DNA from: Methyloversatilis thermotolerans
GTDB taxonomy: Bacteria; Pseudomonadota; Gammaproteobacteria; Burkholderiales; Rhodocyclaceae
Assembly: GCF_000372885.1 (NCBI RefSeq)
Contig: NZ_KB889967.1
Coordinates: 3,609,430-3,673,429, forward strand
Direction: 5' to 3'
Length of the DNA stretch: 64,000 nucleotides
The number at the start of each line of letters is the position of its first letter. Positions within the stretch are counted from its first letter, which is position 1. Shown in pieces: positions 40,045-47,120 of this stretch. The notes under the pieces were generated by a model. The model had not been told where the DNA came from and did not search any database. It saw only the letters and a list, made by a program, of their open reading frames with translations. The position numbers were made by a program, and so were the translations under genes.

Positions 40045-41022
40045 TCAGTTGTTGCGGCCGGACAGCAGTGCGTCGAAGTACGCCACGGTCCTGCGCAGCC
40101 CTTCGTCCAGCGCCACGGTCGGTTGCCAGTCCAGATGTTCGCGCGCCAGCGAAATGTCCGGGCGCCGCTGCATCGGATCGTCAGCGGGCAGCGGACGGAA
40201 CACCAGGCGGGAGCGCGAGCCGGTGATGTCGAGCACCTTCTCCGCCAGCTCCCGTATGGTGAACTCGCCCGGATTGCCGAGGTTGATCGGCCCGGTGAAG
40301 CCCGGCCTGTGGTCGTCGCCCAGGTCCATGAAACGCAGGAATCCCTCTACCAGGTCGTCGACATAGCAGAAGCTGCGCGTCTGCCTGCCGTCGCCGTACA
40401 GCGTGATGTCCTCGCCGCGCAGGGCCTGCACGATGAAATTGCTGACCACGCGTCCGTCGTTCGGATGCATGCGCGGGCCATAGGTATTGAAGATGCGCGC
40501 TACCCGGATGTCCAGTCCGTGCTGGCGGTGGTAGTCGAAGAACAGGGTTTCGGCGCAGCGCTTGCCTTCGTCGTAACAACTGCGGAGACCGACCGGATTG
40601 ACGTTGCCCCAGTAGCCCTCGGTCTGCGGATGTACCGATGGATCGCCATATACCTCGGACGTGCTCGCCTGGAAGATGCGCACCTTGAGCCGCTTGGCCA
40701 GGCCCAGCATGTTGATCGCGCCATGCACGCTGGTCTTGGTGGTCTGCACCGGGTCGTGCTGGTAGTGGATGGGCGAGGCCGGGCAGGCCAGGTTGTAGAT
40801 CTGGTCGACCTCTATATAGAGGGGAAAGGTGATGTCGTGCCGCAGGAACTCGAAGCGCGGATGGCCGTGCAGATGGTCGATGTTGCGCTTGGTGCCGGTG
40901 AACAGGTTGTCCGCGCAGACCACCTCGTCGCCCCGCTCGAGCAGGCGGTCGATCAGGTGCGAGCCGAGGAAGCCGGCGCCGCCGGTGACCAGGACACGTT
41001 TCCGGTCATCATAGTTTCGCAT
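40045..41022 (-). CDS. uxs: UDP-glucuronate decarboxylase (UDP-xylose synthase)
   Basis: A 325-residue extended SDR. The cofactor motif is [16 protein letters not shown]. The UXS-characteristic segments are [18 protein letters not shown] and [14 protein letters not shown], with the YxxxK pair in [12 protein letters not shown] and [20 protein letters not shown]. It converts UDP-glucuronate to UDP-xylose through a 4-keto intermediate. It is first in a two-gene unit with the exostosin-like transferase. No UDP-glucose dehydrogenase lies beside it; tviB at 9.5 kb is of another subfamily. Confidence 0.9.
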   Translation of the reverse strand: MRNYDDRKRVLVTGGAGFLGSHLIDRLLERGDEVVCADNLFTGTKRNIDHLHGHPRFEFLRHDITFPLYIEVDQIYNLACPASPIHYQHDPVQTTKTSVHGAINMLGLAKRLKVRIFQASTSEVYGDPSVHPQTEGYWGNVNPVGLRSCYDEGKRCAETLFFDYHRQHGLDIRVARIFNTYGPRMHPNDGRVVSNFIVQALRGEDITLYGDGRQTRSFCYVDDLVEGFLRFMDLGDDHRPGFTGPINLGNPGEFTIRELAEKVLDITGSRSRLVFRPLPADDPMQRRPDISLAREHLDWQPTVALDEGLRRTVAYFDALLSGRNN

Positions 41023-41245
41023 GCGGACCTCTGCCGTACGGGGCGTGGATGGACAAGATTCATGTCATGTCCGCCATCATGCAGTGCGGCATGCCTCGTG
41101 CAACATCGGCCAAAAGTACTAGGGAGATCGATCCATGCGTCGCGCCGGCGTGTGCCGGGTTCCGCGCAAGGCTGCGCGATGGCCGCTGGCGGGCACCATC
41201 GACGCCCGTGCACCGAAAAGGGCAACGCAAGCTCATAGGGCGTGA

Positions 41246-41275
41246 CTGGATGCGTCCTGGAGCGGACGCGTCCAG
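41246..41275. terminator. Hairpin past the thioredoxin gene
   Basis: Nearly perfect 12-base arms CTGGATGCGTCC (41246-41257) and GGACGCGTCCAG (41264-41275) with one wobble, 17 bases beyond the trx stop on the minus strand. It has no T-run. It probably acts as a terminator or 3' stabiliser for trx and insulates uxs. The rest of the 41023-41292 gap shows nothing clear. Confidence 0.4.
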
Positions 41276-41292
41276 TAGCACCGGGCGGTCGA

Positions 41293-41670
41293 TCAGGAGG
41301 TCGCGCCGTCGCTTTGCTGGGTCGCGATTTCGGCGCGCACCTTGTCCATGTCCAGCGCCTTGGCCTGCTCGATGAGCTGGTCGAGCTGTCCTGCCGGCAA
41401 GGCGCCCGGCTGCCCGTACAGCACGATCTGCTCACGGAACACCATCAGGGTGGGAATGGAACGGATGCTGAACGCGGCGGCGATGCCCTGCTGTTCCTCG
41501 GTATTCACCTTGGCGAATACGATGTCGGGGTTGTTTTCCGACGCGGCTTCGAACACCGGGGCAAAATTGCGGCACGGTCCGCACCACTCGGCCCAGAAGT
41601 CGATGATCACGAAAGGATTGTTCTCTATCGTGCTGTTGAAATTCTCTTCGGTCAGTTCGATGGTCGCCAT
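41293..41670 (-). CDS. Thioredoxin
   Basis: A 125-residue thioredoxin with active site WCGPC (Cys30, Cys33 in FWAEWCGPCRNF) and the cis-Pro motif in SIRSIPTLMVF. A C-terminal extension of about 15 residues (VRAEIATQQSDGATS) goes beyond the roughly 108-residue core. It is a cytoplasmic disulfide reductant. Its gene is divergent from gluQ with only 24 bases between start codons, so their promoters must overlap. Confidence 0.92.
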   Translation of the reverse strand: MATIELTEENFNSTIENNPFVIIDFWAEWCGPCRNFAPVFEAASENNPDIVFAKVNTEEQQGIAAAFSIRSIPTLMVFREQIVLYGQPGALPAGQLDQLIEQAKALDMDKVRAEIATQQSDGATS

Positions 41671-41694
41671 GATTGTCCTTGCGGTTGAGCTGCG

Positions 41695-42603
41695 ATGTTA
41701 GCCGAAGGGACATCCTATGTCGGCCGTTTCGCTCCCAGTCCGACCGGCCCGCTGCACAAGGGTTCGCTGGTCGCCGCGCTGGCAAGCTGGCTGGATGCGC
41801 GGGCGCACGGGGGGCGCTGGCTGCTGCGCATCGAGGATGTGGACGTGCCGCGCTGTTCGCAGGCGGCCAGCGACACCATCCTGCATCAGCTCGAAGCGCT
41901 GGGGCTGCACTGGGATGGCGAGGTGAGGGTGCAGAGTCGCCGAACCGAGGTCTACCGCGCCGCGCTCGACGCGCTGGTCGTGCGCGGTCTGGCCTATGGC
42001 TGCGCCTGCAGCCGGCGCGACCTGGAAAGCCAGCCGCTGGCGTCGGACGGCACGCGCCGCTACCCCGGCACCTGCCGCGACCGTTCCGGCATCCCGGCGC
42101 GCGCCTGGCGACTGCGTGCCGCGCCGGGCGAAACCGCTTTCTATGACCGGGTGCTCGGCCGCGTCGCGCTGGATGTCGCGGCCGACGCCGGTGATTTCGT
42201 GCTGTGGCGGGCCGATGGCTACTGTGCCTACCAGCTCGCCGTGGTGGTGGACGACGCCGACCAGGGCGTGACCGACGTGGTGCGAGGAGCCGATCTGCTT
42301 ACCTCGACGCCGCGGCAGATCCTGATCCAGCGCGCGCTGCGGCTGCCCCAGCCGCGTTACGCCCATCTGCCGCTGGTGCTCGACGCAAAGGGCGAAAAGC
42401 TGTCCAAGCAGACCCGCGCGCCGGCGTTGCGGCCAGACCATGCGTCCAGCGATCTGGTCGATGCGCTGTGCTTTCTGGGTCATCCGCCACCTGAGGACGT
42501 GCGGGCGGATGACCGCGACGCGCTGCTCGACTGGGCCGTGAGCAACTGGAATCTGGTGCGCGTGCCGCGCGAGGGCATCGCGACAGGCGCTCCCCGTCAG
42601 TAA
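41695..42603 (+). CDS. gluQ: Glutamyl-Q tRNA(Asp) synthetase
   Basis: A 302-residue GluRS paralogue lacking the anticodon-binding domain. The HIGH-like region is [15 protein letters not shown], a zinc-binding set is in [11 protein letters not shown] and YPGTCRDR, and the KMSKS-like loop is [11 protein letters not shown]. It attaches Glu to queuosine at position 34 of tRNA(Asp). queG, the last step of queuosine synthesis, lies just beyond slyX, a functional pairing. The gene overlaps the convergent slyX 3' end by seven bases. Confidence 0.95.
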   Translation: MLAEGTSYVGRFAPSPTGPLHKGSLVAALASWLDARAHGGRWLLRIEDVDVPRCSQAASDTILHQLEALGLHWDGEVRVQSRRTEVYRAALDALVVRGLAYGCACSRRDLESQPLASDGTRRYPGTCRDRSGIPARAWRLRAAPGETAFYDRVLGRVALDVAADAGDFVLWRADGYCAYQLAVVVDDADQGVTDVVRGADLLTSTPRQILIQRALRLPQPRYAHLPLVLDAKGEKLSKQTRAPALRPDHASSDLVDALCFLGHPPPEDVRADDRDALLDWAVSNWNLVRVPREGIATGAPRQ

Positions 42604-42797
42604 TGCGGCGGAATGTCCTGCTGCGCGTCGGCGCGCTCGGCCGGCTGCAGCGTGCGCATCTGTTCATACACGTGCCTGAGCTGCAGTTGCAGCGCCTCTA
42701 TCGCCCGTTGTTGCTCGAATACCGTGCGGTTGACCGCATCCAGCATGTCATCCATCAGCGCGATACGTGCCTCGATATCGTCCAGCCGTGCATTCAT
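42597..42797 (-). CDS. slyX: SlyX family protein
   Basis: A 66-residue coiled-coil protein ([16 protein letters not shown] through [16 protein letters not shown]) ending in the family-typical DIPPHY. Its function is unknown. It begins by overlapping the queG stop by four bases and ends inside the 3' end of gluQ. Confidence 0.9.
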   Translation of the reverse strand: MNARLDDIEARIALMDDMLDAVNRTVFEQQRAIEALQLQLRHVYEQMRTLQPAERADAQQDIPPHY

Positions 42798-43876
42798 TCT
42801 TCGGTTCCTTGTCGTGTCGTCTGCCGGGATCGCGCCCAGGCCACGTGTTCCCGCACCAGCGCGGAGGTGTGGTCGGCGCGCGCCTCGAGCGCGGCGCGGT
42901 GGGCTTCACTGACCGGGGCATTACCCAGCGCCACCGCGATATTGCGCAGCCAGCGCTCGTGACCGATGCGCCGTATCGCGCTGCCTTCGAGCCGGCGGTT
43001 GAATTCATCCTCGCTCCAGGCGAACAGTTCGGGCAAGGTGGCGCGGTCCAGCCCGTTGCGCACCGCGAAATCCGGTGCCACCGCACGCTGCGCGTAGCGG
43101 TTCCACGGACAGACGAGCTGGCAATCGTCGCAACCGTAGATGCGGTTGCCGATCGCCGGCCGCAGCGCCTCCGGAATCGCGCCAGCGAGTTCTATCGTCA
43201 GATAGGACACGCACAGCCGCGCGTCGAGCTGGTACGGCGCGACGATGGCACCGGTCGGGCATACGTCGATGCAGCGCGTGCAGCGGCCGCAATGGTCGGC
43301 CTGCGGTGTATCGGGCGGCAGCGGCAGTGTGGTGAACAGTTCGCCCAGAAAGAACAGCGAACCGGCATCGCGATGTATCAGCAGCGTGTGCTTGCCACGC
43401 CAGCCGAGCGCTGCACGGCGCGCGATTTCCACCTCCAGCACCGGTGCGGAATCGGTGAAGGCGCGGTAGCCGAATGGCCCGGTCAGCGCCTCGATGCGTT
43501 CGGCCAGCTTCTGCAGCCGGTTGCGCACCACCTTGTGGTAATCGCGTCCCAGTGCATAACGTGACACATAACCGAGGCCGGGTGCGTCGAGCACCTTCTG
43601 GGCATCCGCCGCCGCCTCCGGCCAGTAGGGCATGCGCACGCTGATCACCGACAGCGTGCCCGGCACCAGTTCGGCCGGACGGGCGCGCGTGGCGCCGTGG
43701 CGCGCCATGTAGTCCAGTTCGCCGTGACGTCCTTCTGCCAGCCACTGCAGCAGGCGCGTTTCCGCTTCGCCCAGATCGACACCGGAAATGCCGACCGACG
43801 CGAAACCCAGTTCGCGGGACCAGTCGCGGATGCGGCGCACCAGCTCGTCCGGCGCACAGGGCAGCCCGATGTTCAT
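42794..43876 (-). CDS. queG: Epoxyqueuosine reductase
   Basis: A 360-residue cobalamin-dependent enzyme. The two ferredoxin-like cluster motifs are CGRCTRCIDVCPTGAI and CDDCQLVCPWN, with the DUF1730-type N-terminal domain (SVISVRMPYW and YALGRDYHKVVRNRL) and a HEAT-like C-terminus. It reduces epoxyqueuosine to queuosine in tRNA. The ATG at 43876 begins the family N-terminus; upstream codons run into the tsaE promoter region. It is divergent from tsaE, again a common arrangement. Confidence 0.96.
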   Translation of the reverse strand: MNIGLPCAPDELVRRIRDWSRELGFASVGISGVDLGEAETRLLQWLAEGRHGELDYMARHGATRARPAELVPGTLSVISVRMPYWPEAAADAQKVLDAPGLGYVSRYALGRDYHKVVRNRLQKLAERIEALTGPFGYRAFTDSAPVLEVEIARRAALGWRGKHTLLIHRDAGSLFFLGELFTTLPLPPDTPQADHCGRCTRCIDVCPTGAIVAPYQLDARLCVSYLTIELAGAIPEALRPAIGNRIYGCDDCQLVCPWNRYAQRAVAPDFAVRNGLDRATLPELFAWSEDEFNRRLEGSAIRRIGHERWLRNIAVALGNAPVSEAHRAALEARADHTSALVREHVAWARSRQTTRQGTEE

Positions 43877-43900
43877 TGCCCGAGCCCGGCCGGGGCGGCG

Positions 43901-43906
43901 GATAAT
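43901..43906 (+). promoter_or_regulatory. Possible -10 box for tsaE
   Basis: GATAAT at 43901-43906, 34 bases upstream of the tsaE ATG in the queG-tsaE divergent gap. A convincing -35 element is not visible. Confidence 0.35.
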
Positions 43907-43939
43907 CCGCGCACTGTCACCCTGGATACCCCCTCTGTC

Positions 43940-44446
43940 ATGACCTCGAGCACCCTGATCCTGGATCTCGCCGACAGCGCGGCCACCGAACAGCTTGGCG
44001 CCGCTCTCGCATCGGCGCTGCGGCCGGGCCTGTGCATCTTCCTCGAGGGAGATCTGGGCGCCGGCAAGACCACGCTGGTGCGCGGTCTGCTCCGCGCCGT
44101 GGGCCATAGCGGCAAGGTAAAAAGTCCGACCTTCACTTTGCTTGAATCGTATGCTATTTCTAGCTTAAACTTCCCGTTGTATCACTTTGATTTTTATCGC
44201 TTCAGCCATCCAGATGAATTCATCGAAGCAGGTCTGGACGAATTTTTCGGGCAAACCGGCGAGCAGGCCGGTGTCTGTCTGGTCGAATGGCCGGACAAGG
44301 CTGGCGCGCACCTGCCGCAACCCGATCTGCGCATCGCGCTCGACGTCGTCGGTGAAGCGCGTCGTGCGCGCGTGTCCGGCGATACGCCGCAAGGTGTCGC
44401 ATGTCTAGGCCGCCTGTCCGCCGGTCGGTCGTTACCGGGCCCCTGA
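43940..44446 (+). CDS. tsaE: tRNA threonylcarbamoyladenosine biosynthesis ATPase TsaE
   Basis: A 168-residue P-loop protein with EGDLGAGKTTLVRGL, the KSPTFTL motif, YHFDFYR and VEWPDKAG. It drives turnover of the TsaB-TsaD complex making t6A37 in tRNA. Bases 44117-44224 are strikingly A/T-rich (41 G or C in 108 by hand count) and use codons such as TTA, TCT and CCA, in a region otherwise far richer in G+C. The reading frame and conserved residues are kept through the patch. The 3' end overlaps the amiC start by 46 bases. Confidence 0.93.
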   Translation: MTSSTLILDLADSAATEQLGAALASALRPGLCIFLEGDLGAGKTTLVRGLLRAVGHSGKVKSPTFTLLESYAISSLNFPLYHFDFYRFSHPDEFIEAGLDEFFGQTGEQAGVCLVEWPDKAGAHLPQPDLRIALDVVGEARRARVSGDTPQGVACLGRLSAGRSLPGP

Positions 44447-45732
44447 AGCGCCGCGATTTTCTCGCGCTGTCGGGCGCAGCGCTGCTGTTGTCGGTGAGCC
44501 CGGTCGGCCGCGCGTCCAGCACCTCACTGCTGGCAGTACGCGTGTGGCCGTCGCTGGAATATACCCGCATCACGCTGGAATCCCGCGATGCCCTGAAGTA
44601 CGCCCACTTCACGGTGCAGAATCCGGAACGTCTGGTGATCGACATCGAAGGCGTCGAACTGAACAGCGTGCTGGGCAGCCTGCCGGGCAAGATTGCCGAC
44701 TCCGATCCCCATATCAAGCTCATCCGCGCCGGACGCAACAAGCCGGGCGTGGTGCGCCTCGTGCTCGAACTGAAGACCGAGGTGAAGCCGCAGGTGTTCA
44801 CATTGCCGCCGGTGGGGCAGTACGGGCACCGTCTGGTGATGGACATCTATCCGGCCCAGCCTCTGGATCCGCTTATGCAGCTCGCGCGCCAGGGCGATAT
44901 CCGCTACGAGGGCGATGTCGCGCCGGATCAGCCGGAGGAACCGCTCGCGGCAGCGCCCGATGCCGCGACGCCGGGCGCCCAGGCGAAGGATGCTCCGGCG
45001 ACCGCGGCCGACGTGAATCGTCTGGTGACCATCGTGCTGGATCCGGGTCATGGCGGCGAGGACCCCGGCGCCGTGGGACGCGGCGGCAGTTACGAGAAGA
45101 ACGTGACACTGCAGGTGGCCCGACGGCTGCACAAGAAGATCGAAGCCGAGACCGGCATGCGCGCGGTGCTCACGCGTGACGGCGACTACTTCGTGCCGCT
45201 GGGTACCCGCGTCACCAAGGCGCGGCGGGTACGCGCCGACCTGTTCGTGTCGATACACGCCGATGCCTTCGTGCGCCCGGACGCGCGTGGCAGTTCGGTA
45301 TTCGTGCTGTCCGACCGCGGTGCCAGCAGTTCTGCCGCGCGCTGGCTGGCGCAGCGCGAGAATGCCGCCGATCTGGTCGGCGGCGTGAATCTGGGTGTGA
45401 AGGATCCCTATCTCGCGCGCACGCTGCTCGATCTGTCGCAGACCGCGACCATGAATGACTCGATGAAGCTCGGGCGCGCCGTGCTGGGCGAACTGGGCGG
45501 CATCAACACGCTGCACAAGGCACAGGTCGAACAGGCCGGATTCGCGGTGCTCAAGGCACCGGACATTCCGTCCATCCTGGTCGAGACCGCCTTCATTTCC
45601 AATCCGGAAGAGGAAAAGCGGCTGACCGACGACGCCTATCAGGACAAGCTGGCGGAAGCCATCCTGCGCGGCATCCGCCGCTATCTGGCGAAGAATCCGC
45701 CGCTCAACCGCTCGCGCATCGCCCAGCTCTGA
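44401..45732 (+). CDS. amiC: N-acetylmuramoyl-L-alanine amidase AmiC
   Basis: A 443-residue periplasmic amidase. It has a twin-arginine-type signal (LKRRDFLALSGAALLL), an N-terminal AMIN domain (SLEYTRITLESRDALKY onward), a linker rich in Ala/Pro/Asp, and the Amidase_3 domain. Zinc-ligand motifs are VLDPGHGGEDPGAVG and SIHADAF, and the catalytic Glu is in VETAFISNPEEE. It cleaves septal peptidoglycan during daughter-cell separation and is normally activated through FtsEX/EnvC or NlpD. tsaE-amiC is a conserved neighbourhood. Confidence 0.95.
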   Translation: MSRPPVRRSVVTGPLKRRDFLALSGAALLLSVSPVGRASSTSLLAVRVWPSLEYTRITLESRDALKYAHFTVQNPERLVIDIEGVELNSVLGSLPGKIADSDPHIKLIRAGRNKPGVVRLVLELKTEVKPQVFTLPPVGQYGHRLVMDIYPAQPLDPLMQLARQGDIRYEGDVAPDQPEEPLAAAPDAATPGAQAKDAPATAADVNRLVTIVLDPGHGGEDPGAVGRGGSYEKNVTLQVARRLHKKIEAETGMRAVLTRDGDYFVPLGTRVTKARRVRADLFVSIHADAFVRPDARGSSVFVLSDRGASSSAARWLAQRENAADLVGGVNLGVKDPYLARTLLDLSQTATMNDSMKLGRAVLGELGGINTLHKAQVEQAGFAVLKAPDIPSILVETAFISNPEEEKRLTDDAYQDKLAEAILRGIRRYLAKNPPLNRSRIAQL

Positions 45733-45754
45733 CCGACCCGCGCGGGCGCAGCGT

Positions 45755-46915
45755 TCAGCGCGGACTGCGATAGCCGCCGACCACGCCGGCCGGTGACAGC
45801 ACCCACTGCCACAGCTGGATGTCGCGTGCGCGGAACGCACCGGCGCAGGACAGCAGGTAGTAGCGCCACATGCGATGGAAGCGCTCTCCCAGGCGATCGG
45901 CGAAACGCGACCAGGCGCGTTCGAAGTTGTCGTGCCAGGCCATCAGCGTGCGGTCGTAATCGGATCCGAAGTTGTGCAGGTCCTCGACCACGAACAGATC
46001 GTCGACCGCGTCGCCGATCTGGCCGATCGACGGCAGATCGCCGTTGGGGAAGATGTAGCGGTCTATCCACGGATCGGTGGCGCCACGCCGGCTGTTCTTC
46101 CCTATCGTGTGCAGCACCGCCAGCCCGTCCGGCATGAGTGCGCGCCGTACGACTTGCATGAAGGTGCGGAAATTCTTGCGGCCCACGTGTTCGAACATGC
46201 CCACGCTCGCCACCCGGTCGAAGCGTTCGTCTACGTCGCGGTAATCCTGAAGGCGGAACTCGAGCGGCAGCCGCGCATAGCGCTCGCGGGCGAACTCGGC
46301 CTGTTCGCGCGAAATCGTGACGCCGACGCCACTGACGCCGTAGCGCTCCGCGGCGAAGCCGAGCAGGCTGCCCCAGCCGCAGCCTATGTCCAGCAGACGC
46401 ATGCCGGGCTTCAGTTCGAGCTTGCGGCAGATCAGGTCCAGCTTCGCCTCCTGCGCCGCGGCCAGGTCACGCGCATCCTTCCAGTAGCCGCAGGTATAGG
46501 TCATGCGCGGGTCCAGCATGGCCGCGTAGAACTCGTTGCCCAGATCATAGTGCTGCTCGCCGACCCTCCACGCCCGACGCCGGGTCTGCCGGTTCAGGAT
46601 GCGGGCGCCGAGCACATGCAGCAACATGTTCAAGGGGCGCACCTTCTCGTCGAGTTCGGCGCGCAGCAGGCGCGCGAAGAATTCATCGAGACGTTCCGCG
46701 TCCCAGTCGCCATCCATGTAGGACTCGCCCAGCCCCAGGCTGCCCTCGGCGAATACGCGGTCGGGCACATCGGCGGCATGCATGCGCATGTCCCACGGCG
46801 CGCGGCCGTCGAGGTGGATGCCCGCGTGTTCGAGCAGGCCGGCCATCAGCCGGTAGCGCTTTCCGGGCACGGGGAATGCAAGCGAGGACGAGGTGTCGAA
46901 GCTCTCCTGTTTCAT
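45755..46915 (-). CDS. cfa: Cyclopropane-fatty-acyl-phospholipid synthase
   Basis: A 386-residue SAM methyltransferase with the bicarbonate/active-site region HYDLGNEFYAAMLDPRMTYTCGYW, SAM motif LDIGCGWGSLLGFA, and C-terminal FGSDYDRTLMAWHDNF. It transfers a methylene group to unsaturated acyl chains in membrane phospholipids, a stationary-phase and stress adaptation. The promoter region carries the 10+10 palindrome at 46956-46978, placed 41 bases before the start codon. Confidence 0.95.
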   Translation of the reverse strand: MKQESFDTSSSLAFPVPGKRYRLMAGLLEHAGIHLDGRAPWDMRMHAADVPDRVFAEGSLGLGESYMDGDWDAERLDEFFARLLRAELDEKVRPLNMLLHVLGARILNRQTRRRAWRVGEQHYDLGNEFYAAMLDPRMTYTCGYWKDARDLAAAQEAKLDLICRKLELKPGMRLLDIGCGWGSLLGFAAERYGVSGVGVTISREQAEFARERYARLPLEFRLQDYRDVDERFDRVASVGMFEHVGRKNFRTFMQVVRRALMPDGLAVLHTIGKNSRRGATDPWIDRYIFPNGDLPSIGQIGDAVDDLFVVEDLHNFGSDYDRTLMAWHDNFERAWSRFADRLGERFHRMWRYYLLSCAGAFRARDIQLWQWVLSPAGVVGGYRSPR

Positions 46916-46955
46916 GGGCAGGTCTCTCCGGGGATCAGAAATCGGTCGGTCTTCT

Positions 46956-46978
46956 GAATTTAGACCAAGTCTAAATTC
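46956..46978. promoter_or_regulatory. Perfect palindromic operator upstream of cfa
   Basis: Half-sites GAATTTAGAC (46956-46965) and GTCTAAATTC (46969-46978) are exact inverted repeats around a CAA spacer. The A/T-rich core stands out from the surrounding G+C-rich sequence. Size and symmetry fit a dimeric repressor or activator site controlling cfa, possibly also the divergent ccoI. It partly resembles iron-control-type sites (TTTAGAA-N3-TTCTAAA), but one base per half-site differs, so I do not name the regulator. Confidence 0.6.
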
Positions 46979-47048
46979 ATCCGCAAGTATCCTGATGGTG
47001 CAAGTGCGCAGACAGGCCGGGCGGCATCTGCCGGGCGGCCGGATGTGC

Positions 47049-47090
47049 TTGACTCACGTCATGGGGCCCATGCCCCGCCACGACTAGAAT
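47049..47090 (+). promoter_or_regulatory. FNR-type class II promoter of ccoI
   Basis: TTGAC-TCAC-GTCAT at 47049-47062 matches the FNR/ANR consensus (TTGAT/C-N4-A/GTCAA) with one mismatch at the end. A -10 box TAGAAT is at 47085-47090. If transcription starts about seven bases after the -10 box (near 47097), the site is centred at -41.5, the spacing of class II FNR-activated promoters. Low-oxygen control fits the role of CcoI and CcoS in cbb3 oxidase assembly. Confidence 0.6.
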
Positions 47091-47120
47091 CCGCCGCATG
47101 ACCGAAAGTCCCTGTCCTTG

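Noticed and set aside
40781-40821. Short A/T-rich stretch in uxs examined as a promoter (TATATAGAGG)
   Set aside because: It lies inside the coding frame of a conserved enzyme and no gene starts downstream on that strand.
44401-44446. Possible frameshift or mis-start where tsaE and amiC overlap by 46 bases
   Set aside because: Both proteins are intact, and the amiC start leads straight into its Tat signal; the overlap only extends the tsaE C-terminus.
46956-46978. Assignment of the cfa palindrome to an Irr/iron-control site
   Set aside because: Similarity is partial (one base per half-site differs) and the cognate regulator is typical of alphaproteobacteria, so I left the regulator unnamed.
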